Origin: Stappia sp. 28M-7
GTDB taxonomy: Bacteria > Pseudomonadota > Alphaproteobacteria > Rhizobiales > Stappiaceae
Assembly: GCF_014252955.1 (NCBI RefSeq)
Contig: NZ_JACMIA010000001.1
Location: 4,238,258-4,302,257 of the forward strand
DNA: 64,000 nt
Direction of reading: 5' to 3'
Made by a program: the position numbers and the translations under genes. Below, one piece after another: positions 18,124 through 26,900 of this stretch. The notes beneath the pieces were generated by a model. The model did not search any database and was not told where the DNA came from. It worked only from the letters and a program-made list of their open reading frames with translations. Within the stretch, counting starts at the first letter, position 1. Each line of letters begins with the position of its first letter.

Positions 18124-18270
18124 TCAGTGACAGTGATAAGGCTGGGAACCGGCGTGGCAACACTGCCCGCGCGGGCTGTCCTTGCGACATCCACCGCCAT
18201 GGGCGCTGGCGCTGACCGTTGCAAACGCAACACTCATCAGAACGCAAACCAGCAAATACATCGTCTTCAT
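18124..18270 (-). CDS. 48-residue secreted Cys/His-rich protein (YHYH-like)
   Basis: Short gene not evident from length alone: ATG 18270, TGA 18124-18126, with AGGGGA seven bases upstream. Residues 1-23 (MKTMYLLVCVLMSVAFATVSASA read in two parts: a positively started hydrophobic core, then SASA) form a clear signal peptide. The mature product is only about 25 residues, beginning HGGGCRKDSPRGQCCH and ending PYHCH. Four cysteines and four histidines in so short a chain suggest metal binding or disulfides. It resembles small periplasmic proteins with an HGG...GQCCH...HCH pattern seen in other alphaproteobacteria (recalled, not searched). It lies 16 bp from the stop of the convergent regulator gene and is preceded by an AT-rich island. 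Function unknown. Confidence 0.72.
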   Translation of the reverse strand: MKTMYLLVCVLMSVAFATVSASAHGGGCRKDSPRGQCCHAGSQPYHCH

Positions 18271-18505
18271 TTCAAAATCCCCTTAATCGATAAAAAACAA
18301 ATCTATATTCGAATCAATAAATATTCAAATAGATTACCCACAACTCATCGCAACCATAAGATTTATTAGCGAAACAAAAGATTATTTATGCCAAGAGGCA
18401 TGCAAATCCTGGAGCCCGCGAAAGACGCGCGATATCAGATCGTTCCGCGTGCCTTGCAGAAGGGCAGAGCCGTTGCCTGCGCGGCAAAGCACAACCGGAA
18501 ACGAA
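18271..18505. promoter_or_regulatory. AT-rich island upstream of the small secreted-protein gene
   Basis: Bases 18280 to about 18395 are strikingly AT-rich compared with the surrounding GC-rich genome, with runs such as GATAAAAAACAAATC and AATAAATATTCAAATAG. This is typical of a promoter or a nucleoid-protein (H-NS/MucR/Ros-like) binding region. No convincing gene is present in it. It most likely drives the minus-strand gene at 18124-18270. Confidence 0.45.
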
Positions 18506-18529
18506 CACGGCCGCCGAAAGGCGGCCGTG
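18506..18529 (-). terminator. Hairpin downstream of the indolepyruvate oxidoreductase gene
   Basis: Perfect 10-bp stem CACGGCCGCC (18506-18515) / GGCGGCCGTG (18520-18529) with a GAAA tetraloop. It lies 50 bases past the minus-strand stop. On that strand only a weak TTCGTTTCC stretch follows; on the plus strand TTCTTTTT follows at 18536-18543. Confidence 0.65.
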
Positions 18530-18578
18530 AGCTGATTCTTTTTCGAGAAAAGTGCCGAAACCGGTGTGACCGCGCTAC

Positions 18579-21500
18579 CTACTCCGCCGCAAGCCGGGCA
18601 CTGCGCCCCTCGCGGAACGCCGCAAGCAACTCGGGCAGCCGCGCCTCCGCCTCGTGCATCGAGGCTTCCCGGACCGGGCCGAAGCCGCGGATCGAGCGCG
18701 GGAAGGCGAGCAGTGCCTGCGCCGCAGCCGCGTTGCCGGCATCGAGCGCACCCGCCACCTCGTCGACGATCCGCTCATACTCGTCGCGCAGCCGGCGTTC
18801 GCGCTGCCGTTCCTGCGTACGCCCGAACACATCGAACGTACCGCCGCGCAGGCCCTTCATGCGGGCAAGCAGGCGGAAGAGCGGCATCATCCAGGGGCCG
18901 AAACGGCGCTTGGCCGGACGCCCGGTCCGCTTGTCGGTGCGCGACAGCAGCGGCGGGGCGAGATGGAACTCCAGCTTCTTGAAGCTCTCGAACGTCTCCG
19001 ACAGCTGGCGTGCGAAACTCTCGCCGGTGAACAGGCGGGCGACCTCGTATTCGTCCTTGATCGCCATCAGGCGGAAGAGCTCGCGCGCCACCGTTTCGCG
19101 GATTTCCTCGCCGGACGCGCCGAGACGGCTTGCCGCCTGCGACAGGCGCGCGACGCGCTCGCTGTAGCGCGCCGCATAGGCCGCGTCCTGGTAGTCGGTG
19201 AGGAAGGCGGCACGGCGCGCGACCATCTCCTCGACGCTTTCCGACAAGCGCCGGTGCTCGAGTTGGTCGGGACGCGACTTTACCGCCCGCACCACCGCCT
19301 CCGGATCCACCGCCGCGACCCGGCCCCAGGCAAAGGCGGACAGGTTCATCTCCACCGACACCTTGTTGAGGCGGATCGCCTCTTCCAGAGCCTCGCGGGT
19401 GAGCGGCAAGGCACCGAGCTGCCAGCCGAAGCCGAGCAGGAACATGTTGGCGGCGATGGCATCGCCGAAGAGTTCGGTGGCAAGCTCCGTCGCATCGATG
19501 AAGCGGGCGCGGTCAGGCCCTGCCGCCTCACTGAGCGCCGCCACCAGGCGCCGGCCGGGAAGGCTGAAGTCGGGATTGCGGGCAAAGTCGCCCGGCAGGG
19601 TCTCGTGGGTGTTGATCACCGCGAAGCTCCGTCCCGGCGTCATCGCCGAGAGGATCTTGGCCGAGCCGGCAACGACGATATCGCAACCGAGCACCAGATC
19701 CGCCGAGCCGGGGCCGACGCGGATCGCCGAGATTTCCTCGGGCCGCGGCGCCAGCTTCAGATGGCTGATCACCGCCCCGCCCTTCTGGGCAAGGCCGGCC
19801 ATGTCGATGATGCCGCAGCCGAGCCCGTCGAGATGGGCGGCCATGCCGATCACCGCGCCGATGGTGACGACGCCGGTGCCGCCGACGCCGGTGATCATCA
19901 CCGAATGCATGCCGGTGAGCGGAGCGATCTGCGGCTCGGCGACCTGCGGTGCCGCCGGCGGCATCACCGCACGGCCCTTCAGCACCCCCCCGCGCACGCT
20001 GACGAAGGACGGGCAGAAGCCCTTCACGCAGGAGAAGTCCTTGTTGCAGGACGACTGGTCGATCGTCCGCTTGCGCCCCCACTCGGTCTCTACCGGCTGG
20101 ATGGCGACGCAGTTGGACTGCACGCCGCAATCGCCGCAGCCCTCGCAGACCAGCTCGTTCACCACCACCCGCTCGTCCGGATCGGGGAAGAGGCCGCGCT
20201 TGCGCCGGCGCCGCTTCTCGGCGGCGCAGGTCTGGTCGTAGATGAGAACGGTGAGCCCCGGCTCGCCGGCAAGCTCGCGCTCCACCTCGATCAGCTCGTC
20301 GCGGTGATGGATTGCGGTGCCGGACGGCCAGGCGGTCGCCGGGGGATATTTGCCCGGCTCGTCGGTGACGATGACGACCCGCCGCGCACCTTCCGCCGCG
20401 ACCTGCCGGGCGATCTCGTCGACGCGCAGGCCGCCGTCATGGGACTGGCCACCGGTCATCGCCACCGCATCGTTGTAGAGGATCTTGTAGGTGATGTTGA
20501 CGCCGGCCGCCTTGGCTGCGCGGATCGCCAGCGCGCCCGAGTGGTTGTAAGTACCGTCGCCGAGATTCTGGAAGACGTGGCCGGTGCGCGAGAAATGCGC
20601 TTCGCCGACCCAGTTGGCACCCTCACCGCCCATCTGGGTGTAGCCTTCCGTGTTCCGGTCCATCCACTGGACCATGTAGTGGCAGCCGATGCCCGCATAG
20701 GCGCGGCTGCCCTCGGGAACGCGGGTCGAGGAATTGTGCGGACAGCCGGCGCAGAAATACGGGCTGCGCACGGCAACGTCCCGCGTCGCGGCAAGGCGCA
20801 GGAACCGCTCCTCCAGATCCGCAAGACGGGCGGAGAGCGCATCGGAGGCGCGCCGCCGCGCCACCCGGCGGCCGATCTCGCGGGCGATCTGGATCGGCTC
20901 CAGCGCGCCGGGCGCTCGGAACAGCACGGCTCCTTCCTCATCGGCCTTGCCGATTACCGCCGGGGCGTCGGTCATGCCGTAGAGGATTTCCTTGACCTGC
21001 GGCTCGATCAGCCCGCGCTTTTCCTCCACCACGATCAGCAATTCGAGGCGCTGCGCGAAATCGCGCAGACGGCCCGGCGACAGCGGCCAGGGGCAGCCGA
21101 TCTTGAGGAAGGAAACGCCGAGATCCGCGGCCGCCACCTCGTCGATGCCGAGCAGGTCCAGCGCTTCCAGCACGTCGAGATAGCTCTTGCCGGTGGAGAC
21201 GATGCCGACAACGGGCCGGCGGCCGCCCGACAGCACCACCTTGTCCAGCGGATTGGCGGCGATGAAGGCCTTGGCCGCCGGCAGCTTGACTTCGTGCAGG
21301 CGCGCTTCCTGCACCAGGGGATGATCGGAAGGGCGAATGTGCACGCCATCCGGCGGGAAGGGAAAGTCGGGAAGCACCGGCAGGACCCGGTCGAGCCGCC
21401 CGTCGATGGTCGCGGTCGATTCGACATTGTCCTTGACCAGCTTCAGGCCGGCCCAGATGCCGGCATAGCGCGACAGGGCCCAGCCGTAGAGGCCGAAATC

Positions 21501-22040
21501 GAGGATCTCCTGGGCGCCGGCAGGATTGAGGATCGGCATCATCGCATCGACCAGCGCGAATTCCGACTGGTGGGCCGTGGTGGAGCTCTCGCAAGTGTGA
21601 TCGTCGCCCATCAGCGCCAGGACGCCGCCATGGCGCGAGGTGCCTGCGAGATTGGCGTGGCGAAAGGCATCGCCCGAGCGGTCGACGCCCGGCCCCTTGC
21701 CGTACCAGATGCCGAAGACACCGTCGTAGCGACCCTCGCCGCGCATTTCCGCCTGCTGGGTGCCCCACAGTGCGGTAGCGGCCAGGTCCTCGTTGATCGC
21801 CGGCGAGAACACGACGTCCTGCGGGGCAAGCAGCCGCGCGGCCTTCTGGAACTGCTGGTCGAGCGCACCGAGCGGCGAACCGCGATAGCCGGTGACATAA
21901 CCGCCGGTGTTGAGCCCGGCGCGGCGGTCCCGCTCCTTCTGCATCAGCACCAGACGGATCAGCGCCTGGGTGCCGGAGATGAAGATGCGCTCCCTCGAAA
22001 GGTCGAACTTGTCGTCGAGCGAGACCGTATTGCGTGCCAT
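18579..22040 (-). CDS. Indolepyruvate ferredoxin oxidoreductase, fused alpha-beta subunits
   Basis: A 1153-residue single-chain 2-oxoacid:ferredoxin oxidoreductase, which oxidatively decarboxylates aryl- (and perhaps branched) 2-keto acids to acyl-CoA. The N-terminal pyrimidine-binding domain starts LNTGGYVTGYRGSPLGALDQ. The TPP/diphosphate domain carries SPYFCAGCPHNSSTRVPEGS and the GDGTYNHSG metal-binding segment. A Cys-rich cluster region is VCEGCGDCGVQSNCVAIQ plus SSCNKDFSCVKGFCPSF. The C-terminal gamma-like domain has GVGGTGVVTIGAVIGMAAH. ATG 22040 has GGAGGGAG upstream. Single-chain forms are common in aerobic alphaproteobacteria, where the physiological acceptor is poorly defined. No ferredoxin gene is next to it. 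Confidence 0.93.
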   Translation of the reverse strand: MARNTVSLDDKFDLSRERIFISGTQALIRLVLMQKERDRRAGLNTGGYVTGYRGSPLGALDQQFQKAARLLAPQDVVFSPAINEDLAATALWGTQQAEMRGEGRYDGVFGIWYGKGPGVDRSGDAFRHANLAGTSRHGGVLALMGDDHTCESSTTAHQSEFALVDAMMPILNPAGAQEILDFGLYGWALSRYAGIWAGLKLVKDNVESTATIDGRLDRVLPVLPDFPFPPDGVHIRPSDHPLVQEARLHEVKLPAAKAFIAANPLDKVVLSGGRRPVVGIVSTGKSYLDVLEALDLLGIDEVAAADLGVSFLKIGCPWPLSPGRLRDFAQRLELLIVVEEKRGLIEPQVKEILYGMTDAPAVIGKADEEGAVLFRAPGALEPIQIAREIGRRVARRRASDALSARLADLEERFLRLAATRDVAVRSPYFCAGCPHNSSTRVPEGSRAYAGIGCHYMVQWMDRNTEGYTQMGGEGANWVGEAHFSRTGHVFQNLGDGTYNHSGALAIRAAKAAGVNITYKILYNDAVAMTGGQSHDGGLRVDEIARQVAAEGARRVVIVTDEPGKYPPATAWPSGTAIHHRDELIEVERELAGEPGLTVLIYDQTCAAEKRRRRKRGLFPDPDERVVVNELVCEGCGDCGVQSNCVAIQPVETEWGRKRTIDQSSCNKDFSCVKGFCPSFVSVRGGVLKGRAVMPPAAPQVAEPQIAPLTGMHSVMITGVGGTGVVTIGAVIGMAAHLDGLGCGIIDMAGLAQKGGAVISHLKLAPRPEEISAIRVGPGSADLVLGCDIVVAGSAKILSAMTPGRSFAVINTHETLPGDFARNPDFSLPGRRLVAALSEAAGPDRARFIDATELATELFGDAIAANMFLLGFGWQLGALPLTREALEEAIRLNKVSVEMNLSAFAWGRVAAVDPEAVVRAVKSRPDQLEHRRLSESVEEMVARRAAFLTDYQDAAYAARYSERVARLSQAASRLGASGEEIRETVARELFRLMAIKDEYEVARLFTGESFARQLSETFESFKKLEFHLAPPLLSRTDKRTGRPAKRRFGPWMMPLFRLLARMKGLRGGTFDVFGRTQERQRERRLRDEYERIVDEVAGALDAGNAAAAQALLAFPRSIRGFGPVREASMHEAEARLPELLAAFREGRSARLAAE

Positions 22041-22444
22041 GTGAACTCCCTCCCTGCGAGCGCTCTCACGCGCGCCCGCTGCGCCAAGGTTCTTTCCCAA
22101 CCCCCGGTGCCGTCAAATGAAATCCGCAACCCGATCGGATCAATCCTCTCTCGCAGGCGGCTGTTCCACACCCTTTCGCCGGTCATTTCGCACCTGCAAC
22201 AGAACTTGCCGCAACGTCCGCACCGCAGATTGTCGGCGCGATGCCGGCAAGGCGATTTTGCCTGCAACCCATGCAGCATTGCTTTTGCAATGGGCGCAAA
22301 GCTGCTAAGCAAACGCCCATCGTCATATGGGGAAGCGGGCCGGAACGGCGAATACGTCGACGCCCCGCTGGGGGAACTACCGGAGAAGGTCTGTGATGAA
22401 ACTCGAGAACGCGCGCCGCCAAACGCGCGATTGGGAGTGAGCCC
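22041..22444. promoter_or_regulatory. Divergent promoter region, oxidoreductase / TRAP permease
   Basis: 404 bp without a convincing gene. It holds a nested palindrome: ATTGC (22278-22282) / GCAAT (22287-22291), then ATGGGCG (22290-22296) / CGCCCAT (22314-22320). A 37-codon open frame (22327-22440) ends just before the dctQ start and is probably not a gene, although GGAGAAGG precedes an internal ATG at 22396. The palindromes are possible operator sites. Confidence 0.4.
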
Positions 22445-23017
22445 GTGCGTGCGCTTGCCCTGATCGTCCGCATCATCAGCGGTATCAACGCGCTGGTCGG
22501 GAATGTGTTTTCCTGGCTTTCGCTGGCCATCGTCGCCGTCTGCTTCACCGTCGTGGTGCAGCGCTATGTCTTCGCGATCAGCTATGTCTGGATGCAGGAT
22601 CTTTACGTCTGGCTGAACGGCGCCATGTTCACCGCCGTTGCGGGATTCGCGCTGCTGCGCAACGACCATGTCCGCGTCGACATCTTCTACCGGCCCGCCA
22701 GCATTCGCCGCAAGGCGATGGTGGACCTGATCGGCGTCTTCCTGTTCCTGCTGCCCTTCACCTATGTGGTGATCAACTTCGGCTGGACCTTCGTCGCCCG
22801 CTCCTGGCGCCTGCACGAGGCGTCGGCCAATGTCGGCGGCATGCCCGGACTGTTCATCCTGAAGTCCTTCATCATCGCCTTCGCCGCGCTTCTGGCCCTG
22901 CAGGGTATCGCCATGGCCGCCCGGGCGATCCTGGCTCTGGCCGACCGGGAAGACCTTCTGCCGCCGCATCTGCGCTACGAAAGCGTCGCCGCATCCACTG
23001 GGGAGGCTGAGGCCTGA
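22445..23017 (+). CDS. dctQ: TRAP transporter small permease (DctQ)
   Basis: 190 residues from GTG 22445, with GGGAG about eight bases upstream. Four hydrophobic helices fit the DctQ family. Characteristic segments are VVVQRYVFAISYVWMQDLYVW and DHVRVDIFYRPASIRRK. It forms the membrane complex with DctM for sodium- or proton-driven uptake of an organic acid delivered by a periplasmic binding protein. It overlaps the dctM start by one base (TGATG at 23015-23019). The binding-protein gene sits convergently downstream. Confidence 0.93.
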   Translation: MRALALIVRIISGINALVGNVFSWLSLAIVAVCFTVVVQRYVFAISYVWMQDLYVWLNGAMFTAVAGFALLRNDHVRVDIFYRPASIRRKAMVDLIGVFLFLLPFTYVVINFGWTFVARSWRLHEASANVGGMPGLFILKSFIIAFAALLALQGIAMAARAILALADREDLLPPHLRYESVAASTGEAEA

Positions 23018-24408
23018 TGGATCCCGTTCTTATCGGCGAGCTCCTGTCGGGGCTCATGTTCTTCGGCATTATCGGCTTCCTGCTGCTCGGCTTCCCGGTC
23101 GCCTTCACGCTCTCCGGCGTGTCGCTGATGTTCGGCCTCGTCGGCATGTGGTTCGGCGTCTTCGACCCGTCCAATCTCGGCAGCCTGGCCAACCGCTACA
23201 TCGGCTACATGACCAACGAGGTCCTGGTCGCCGTGCCGCTGTTCATCTTCATGGGCGTCATGCTGGAGCGCTCGAAGATCGCCGAACAGCTGCTGCTGAC
23301 CATGGGCAAGCTGTTCGGCAACCTGCGCGGCGGCCTCGGCATGTCGGTGATCGTGGTGGGCGCGCTGCTGGCCGCCTCCACCGGCGTCGTCGGTGCCACC
23401 GTCGTGACGATGGGCCTGATCTCGCTGCCGGCGATGCTGCGCGCCAATTACGACCCGCGCCTCGCCACCGGCGTCATCTGCGCCTCGGGCACGCTCGGCC
23501 AGATCATCCCGCCCTCGACCGTGCTGATCTTCATGGGCGACATGCTGTCGGGCATCAACGCCCAGGTGCAGATGTCGAAGGGCAACTTCGCTCCCACGCC
23601 GGTCTCGGTCGGCGACCTGTTCGCCGGCGCGCTGCTGCCGGGCCTGCTGCTGGTCGGCCTCTACCTGTCCTGGACGATCTTCAAGGCGATCGTGGATCCC
23701 AAATCCTGTCCGGCAACGCCCGTGCCGCAGGAGGAGAAAGCGCATCTCTTCCGCGAGGTGCTCACCGCGCTGCTGCCGCCGTTGATGCTGATCCTGGCCG
23801 TGCTCGGCTCGATCCTCGGCGGCGTCGCAACGCCGACGGAAGCGGCTTCCGTGGGCGCGGTCGGTGCGCTGGTGCTCGCCGCCCTGCGCTGGCGCCTGTC
23901 CTTCTCGATCCTGCGGGAAACCGCGATCGCGACGGCGACCATCACCTGCATGGTCTTCATCATCCTGTTCGGCGCTGCCGTGTTCTCCATCGTCTTCCGC
24001 CTGATGGGCGGCGACAACCTGGTGCACGAGTTCCTGTCGAACCTGCCCGGCGGCACCCTGGCGGCCGTGGCGGTGGTGATGTTCATCATGTTCCTGCTGG
24101 GCTTCATCCTCGACACGTTCGAGATCATCTTCATCGTGATCCCCATCACCGCGCCGATCCTGCTGGCGCTGGACGTCGACCCGGTCTGGCTCGGCATCAT
24201 CGTCGGCGTGAACCTGCAGACCTCGTTCCTGACGCCGCCCTTCGGCTTCGCACTGTTCTATCTGCGAGGCGTTGCACCGCACTCGGTGTCGACGGCGATG
24301 ATCTACAAGGGCGTGCTGCCTTTCGTCTGCCTGCAGCTGCTGGCCATCGCGATCCTGTTCATCTTCCCGGAGATCGCAACCTGGCTGCCCAAGCAGATCT
24401 ACAACTGA
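23017..24408 (+). CDS. dctM: TRAP transporter large permease (DctM)
   Basis: 463 residues with about twelve hydrophobic segments. Typical DctM stretches include GFPVAFTLSGVSLMFGL, ASTGVVGATVVTMGLISLPAML, CASGTLGQIIPPSTVLIFMGD and ATPTEAASVGAVGAL. The sequence NLQTSFLTPPFGFALFYLRGVAP near the end is a family hallmark. It is the ion-coupled translocating subunit. Internal hydrophilic insert at about residues 225-250 (DPKSCPATPVPQEEK). A bidirectional terminator follows. Confidence 0.95.
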   Translation: MDPVLIGELLSGLMFFGIIGFLLLGFPVAFTLSGVSLMFGLVGMWFGVFDPSNLGSLANRYIGYMTNEVLVAVPLFIFMGVMLERSKIAEQLLLTMGKLFGNLRGGLGMSVIVVGALLAASTGVVGATVVTMGLISLPAMLRANYDPRLATGVICASGTLGQIIPPSTVLIFMGDMLSGINAQVQMSKGNFAPTPVSVGDLFAGALLPGLLLVGLYLSWTIFKAIVDPKSCPATPVPQEEKAHLFREVLTALLPPLMLILAVLGSILGGVATPTEAASVGAVGALVLAALRWRLSFSILRETAIATATITCMVFIILFGAAVFSIVFRLMGGDNLVHEFLSNLPGGTLAAVAVVMFIMFLLGFILDTFEIIFIVIPITAPILLALDVDPVWLGIIVGVNLQTSFLTPPFGFALFYLRGVAPHSVSTAMIYKGVLPFVCLQLLAIAILFIFPEIATWLPKQIYN

Positions 24409-24493
24409 GGACCGGTCGCCGCGCACATCCCAGCGCGGCGATCCCTTCCCCGTCCGCAAGGCGGTGTCCCGGGCAACTCCTCGAGACGAACAA

Positions 24494-24522
24494 AAAACCC
24501 CGGCCGCAAGGCCGGGGTTTTT
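24494..24522. terminator. Bidirectional terminator after dctM
   Basis: CCCCGGCC (24498-24505), GCAA loop, GGCCGGGG (24510-24517), flanked by A-run (24492-24497) and T-run (24518-24522). It is functional in both directions. Confidence 0.9.
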
Positions 24523-24548
24523 CCGTTTCGGGCTTTCGAAAAGCCTCA

Positions 24549-24589
24549 AAAAGCTCCGGATGGACCCGCCGTCAGGCGGGCCCATCCGG
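24549..24589 (-). terminator. Terminator of the TRAP binding-protein gene
   Basis: Long hairpin: CCGGATGG plus CCCGCC (24556-24570) pairs with GGCGGG plus CCATCCGG (24575-24589), with one A/C mismatch and a GTCA loop. On the minus strand it begins ten bases after the stop and is followed by AGCTTTTTG. Confidence 0.85.
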
Positions 24590-24598
24590 CGTGTTGCA

Positions 24599-25693
24599 TC
24601 AGATCTTGAAGTAGGCCTTGCGCGCCTCGATGAAGGCGCCGTCAGTGCCCTCGGTGCGGGTGCGCAGGATGTTGAGCGACTCGATGAAGCTCTCGGTCGT
24701 CTTCTTGACGAGAGCATCGTCGGAATCGCGCAGGCTGGTCAGGATCTCGATCGCAGCCTTGGCACCGGCTTCCATGATGTCGTCCGGGAACTGGCGGACA
24801 TTGACGCCATGCTCTTCGACGAGCGTCTTCAGGGCACGCGGGTCGTTGGCATAGAAGTCCGAGGCAACCTGGTCGTACTCGGCCTGGCAGACATCGCGGA
24901 CGATCGCCTGCAGGTCGGCCGGCAGGGCCTGATACTTGGACTTGTTGACGACCAGCTCGGTGGCGAGGCCCGGCTCAACGAAGCTCGGGAAGTAGTAGTT
25001 CTTCGCCACCTGATAGAAGCCGAGAGCCAGGTCGTTGTACGGACCGACGAACTCGGCCGCATCCAGCGTACCGGACTGCAGGGCCTGGAAAATCTCGCCG
25101 CCGGCCATGTTGGTGACGGTGGCGCCGAGCTTCTCCCACACACGGCCGCCGAGGCCCGGCGTACGGAAACGCAGGCCCTTGACGGACTCAAGGCTCGTCA
25201 GCTCGTTGCGGAACCAGCCGCCCGCCTGGGTGCCGGTGTCGCCGGACAGGAAGCCCTGCACGCCGAACTGGTCGTAGATTTCGTCCCAGAGCTCCTGGCC
25301 GCCCATGAAGCGCACCCACGCGGTGAGCTCACGCGAGGTCATGCCGTAGGGCACGCCGGTGAAGAACGACAGGGCCGGGCTCTTGTTCTGCCAGTAGTAG
25401 GCAGCGCCATGGCTCATCTCGGCCGAACCGTCGATGACCGCATCGAGCGACTGGAGCGGCGGAACCAGCTCGCCAGCCGAATAGACCTGGATGGTCAGAC
25501 GGCCGCCGGATGCTGCGGTGATGCGATCGGCCAGACGCTGCGCGCCGACACCTAGGCCCGGGAAGTTCTTCGGCCAGGTGGTAACCATGCGCCAGGTCTG
25601 GTTGCCCTGCGCGATGGCCGGAGCGGCGAGCGTTGCTGCGCCGGCGCCAACGCCGGCCAGGCCGGCCTTCTTGATGAATGAACGGCGATCCAT
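24599..25693 (-). CDS. dctP: TRAP transporter substrate-binding protein, Tat-exported, alpha-keto-acid (TakP) type
   Basis: 364 residues from ATG 25693, preceded by GGGAGGG. The N-terminus DRRSFIKKAGLAGVGAGAA with a cleavage region LAAPAIAQ is a twin-arginine signal, so the protein is exported folded. The mature start TWRMVTTWPKNFPGLGVGAQRLA and AYYWQNKSPALSFFTGVPYG match the DctP subgroup that includes TakP of Rhodobacter sphaeroides, a 2-oxoacid binder. FVGPYNDLALGFYQVAKNYY is part of the ligand-binding lobe. It should deliver ligand to DctQM, encoded convergently. The substrate class is inferred from family resemblance, supported by the nearby 2-oxoacid oxidoreductase. Confidence 0.9.
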   Translation of the reverse strand: MDRRSFIKKAGLAGVGAGAATLAAPAIAQGNQTWRMVTTWPKNFPGLGVGAQRLADRITAASGGRLTIQVYSAGELVPPLQSLDAVIDGSAEMSHGAAYYWQNKSPALSFFTGVPYGMTSRELTAWVRFMGGQELWDEIYDQFGVQGFLSGDTGTQAGGWFRNELTSLESVKGLRFRTPGLGGRVWEKLGATVTNMAGGEIFQALQSGTLDAAEFVGPYNDLALGFYQVAKNYYFPSFVEPGLATELVVNKSKYQALPADLQAIVRDVCQAEYDQVASDFYANDPRALKTLVEEHGVNVRQFPDDIMEAGAKAAIEILTSLRDSDDALVKKTTESFIESLNILRTRTEGTDGAFIEARKAYFKI

Positions 25694-26095
25694 GCGGTCC
25701 CTCCCTTGGGATTTGTCGAGATGTCGAGTCCCTCGCCCGATTTCCCGAACTCGTGTCGGCAACCGGGGTTGCCAGACGTTGCCAAGTACCCTTCTCCTAA
25801 AGGCACTTTGACAGCGATATAAACCGCATATGCCTATGGGACACAAGGCCGGCCGATACAACTGCGCGAATTTTCACCATGCCCGGCAAGCCCCTGGCAA
25901 AGCCCGCTCCACCTGCGGCCGAGCCGGGCCCGGCGGAGGGGGAACCGGGTGCCACAGGCGTGTGCGGTGGTGGACAAGCGCGCGCCTTTCGCTAATCTCG
26001 CGAAACATGACCGGCGACCGGTTGCAGTCGCTCTGCGGGCTTGAGGTCGCGCCCCACGCGGCCAGCCCCTTTCTCGGAGCTTTTCAGGAGCCCAA
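25694..26095. promoter_or_regulatory. Divergent promoter region, TRAP binding protein / amidotransferase-like hydrolase
   Basis: 402 bp. Near the binding-protein gene it carries GGCACTTTGACAGCGATATAAACC (split here: TTTGACA-like at 25806-25812 and TATAAA at 25818-25823), which could form a plus-strand promoter with a short spacer. The rest is GC-rich. A 38-codon open frame (25879-25995) of Pro/Gly/Ala composition has no homology-like features. Nothing else recognised. Confidence 0.3.
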
Positions 26096-26857
26096 ATGTC
26101 CGCCCCCGTTGTTCTCGTCAGCTGCGACGTGAAGGAACTCGACGGCTATGCCTGGCATGCCGCCCCATCGACCTATCTGGAGGCCTTGGTGCAGGGCGCG
26201 GGCGCCATGCCGCTGCTGCTGCCGTCCCTGGGCCCCGCGATCGATCTGGACGCGGTGCTCGACCGCGTCGACGGCGTGCTGTTGACCGGCTCCCGCTCCA
26301 ACGTCCATCCGACCCTGTACGGCGCCGAGGCCCAGGAGAAGGACGGCCCGTTCGACAACCGCCGCGACACAACCACCCTTCCGCTGATCCGCCGCGCCAT
26401 CGCCCGCGCCCTGCCGGTCTTCGCCATCTGCCGCGGCCTGCAGGAGCTGAATGTCGCGCTCGGCGGCACGCTGGTCAGCGAAGTGCAGGAGATGGACGGA
26501 CGCCGCGATCACCGGGCCCCGGAGGCGGAGAGCCAGGATGCCCGCTTCGCCCTGGCCCACCATGTGGAGATCGTTCCCGGCGGAAAGCTGGCGGCGGTGC
26601 TCGGAGATGCCCGCATCGACGTCAACTCCCTGCACCGGCAGGCGATCGGGCGCCTGGCGCCCGGTCTCACCATCGAGGCCACCGCCGACGACGGCACCAT
26701 CGAGGCGGTCTCCATCGACGGAGCGGCCTCCTTTGCCCTCGCCACCCAATGGCACCCGGAATACTGGGTCGGCAGCGACGCCGCGTCCTCGCGCCTGTTC
26801 GCCGCCTTCGGCGCAGCCTTGCGAGAAAACCGCAGCATGCGCCAGGCAGCCGAATAG
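26096..26857 (+). CDS. Class I glutamine-amidotransferase-like hydrolase (peptidase C26, PuuD-like)
   Basis: 253 residues. The nucleophile C112 lies in [17 protein letters not shown], and the catalytic His and Glu in ATQWHPEYW (about 218-226). [15 protein letters not shown] is the oxyanion-region motif of the gamma-glutamyl-gamma-aminobutyrate hydrolase group. Known PuuD enzymes cleave gamma-glutamyl amides in putrescine breakdown. No other Puu genes are here. It sits 43 bp before the nitrile hydratase operon on the same strand and may be co-transcribed. A role in processing an amide is plausible but unproven. Confidence 0.88.
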   Translation: MSAPVVLVSCDVKELDGYAWHAAPSTYLEALVQGAGAMPLLLPSLGPAIDLDAVLDRVDGVLLTGSRSNVHPTLYGAEAQEKDGPFDNRRDTTTLPLIRRAIARALPVFAICRGLQELNVALGGTLVSEVQEMDGRRDHRAPEAESQDARFALAHHVEIVPGGKLAAVLGDARIDVNSLHRQAIGRLAPGLTIEATADDGTIEAVSIDGAASFALATQWHPEYWVGSDAASSRLFAAFGAALRENRSMRQAAE

Positions 26858-26900
26858 CAACGCCGACCGGCACCAAAGATACAAAGAAAGGCCCATCACC

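Noticed and set aside
22327-22440. 37-codon open frame ending just before dctQ
   Set aside because: Basic, low-complexity product with no signal or motif. A GGAGAAGG near an internal ATG (22396) leaves a small chance of a leader peptide, not enough to call.
18654-22463. Open frame of about 1269 codons on the plus strand
   Set aside because: Antisense to the indolepyruvate oxidoreductase gene; no recognisable domain, biased composition.
25879-25995. 38-codon open frame upstream of the PuuD-like gene
   Set aside because: Pro/Gly/Ala-rich composition as expected from random GC-rich sequence; no ribosome-binding site.
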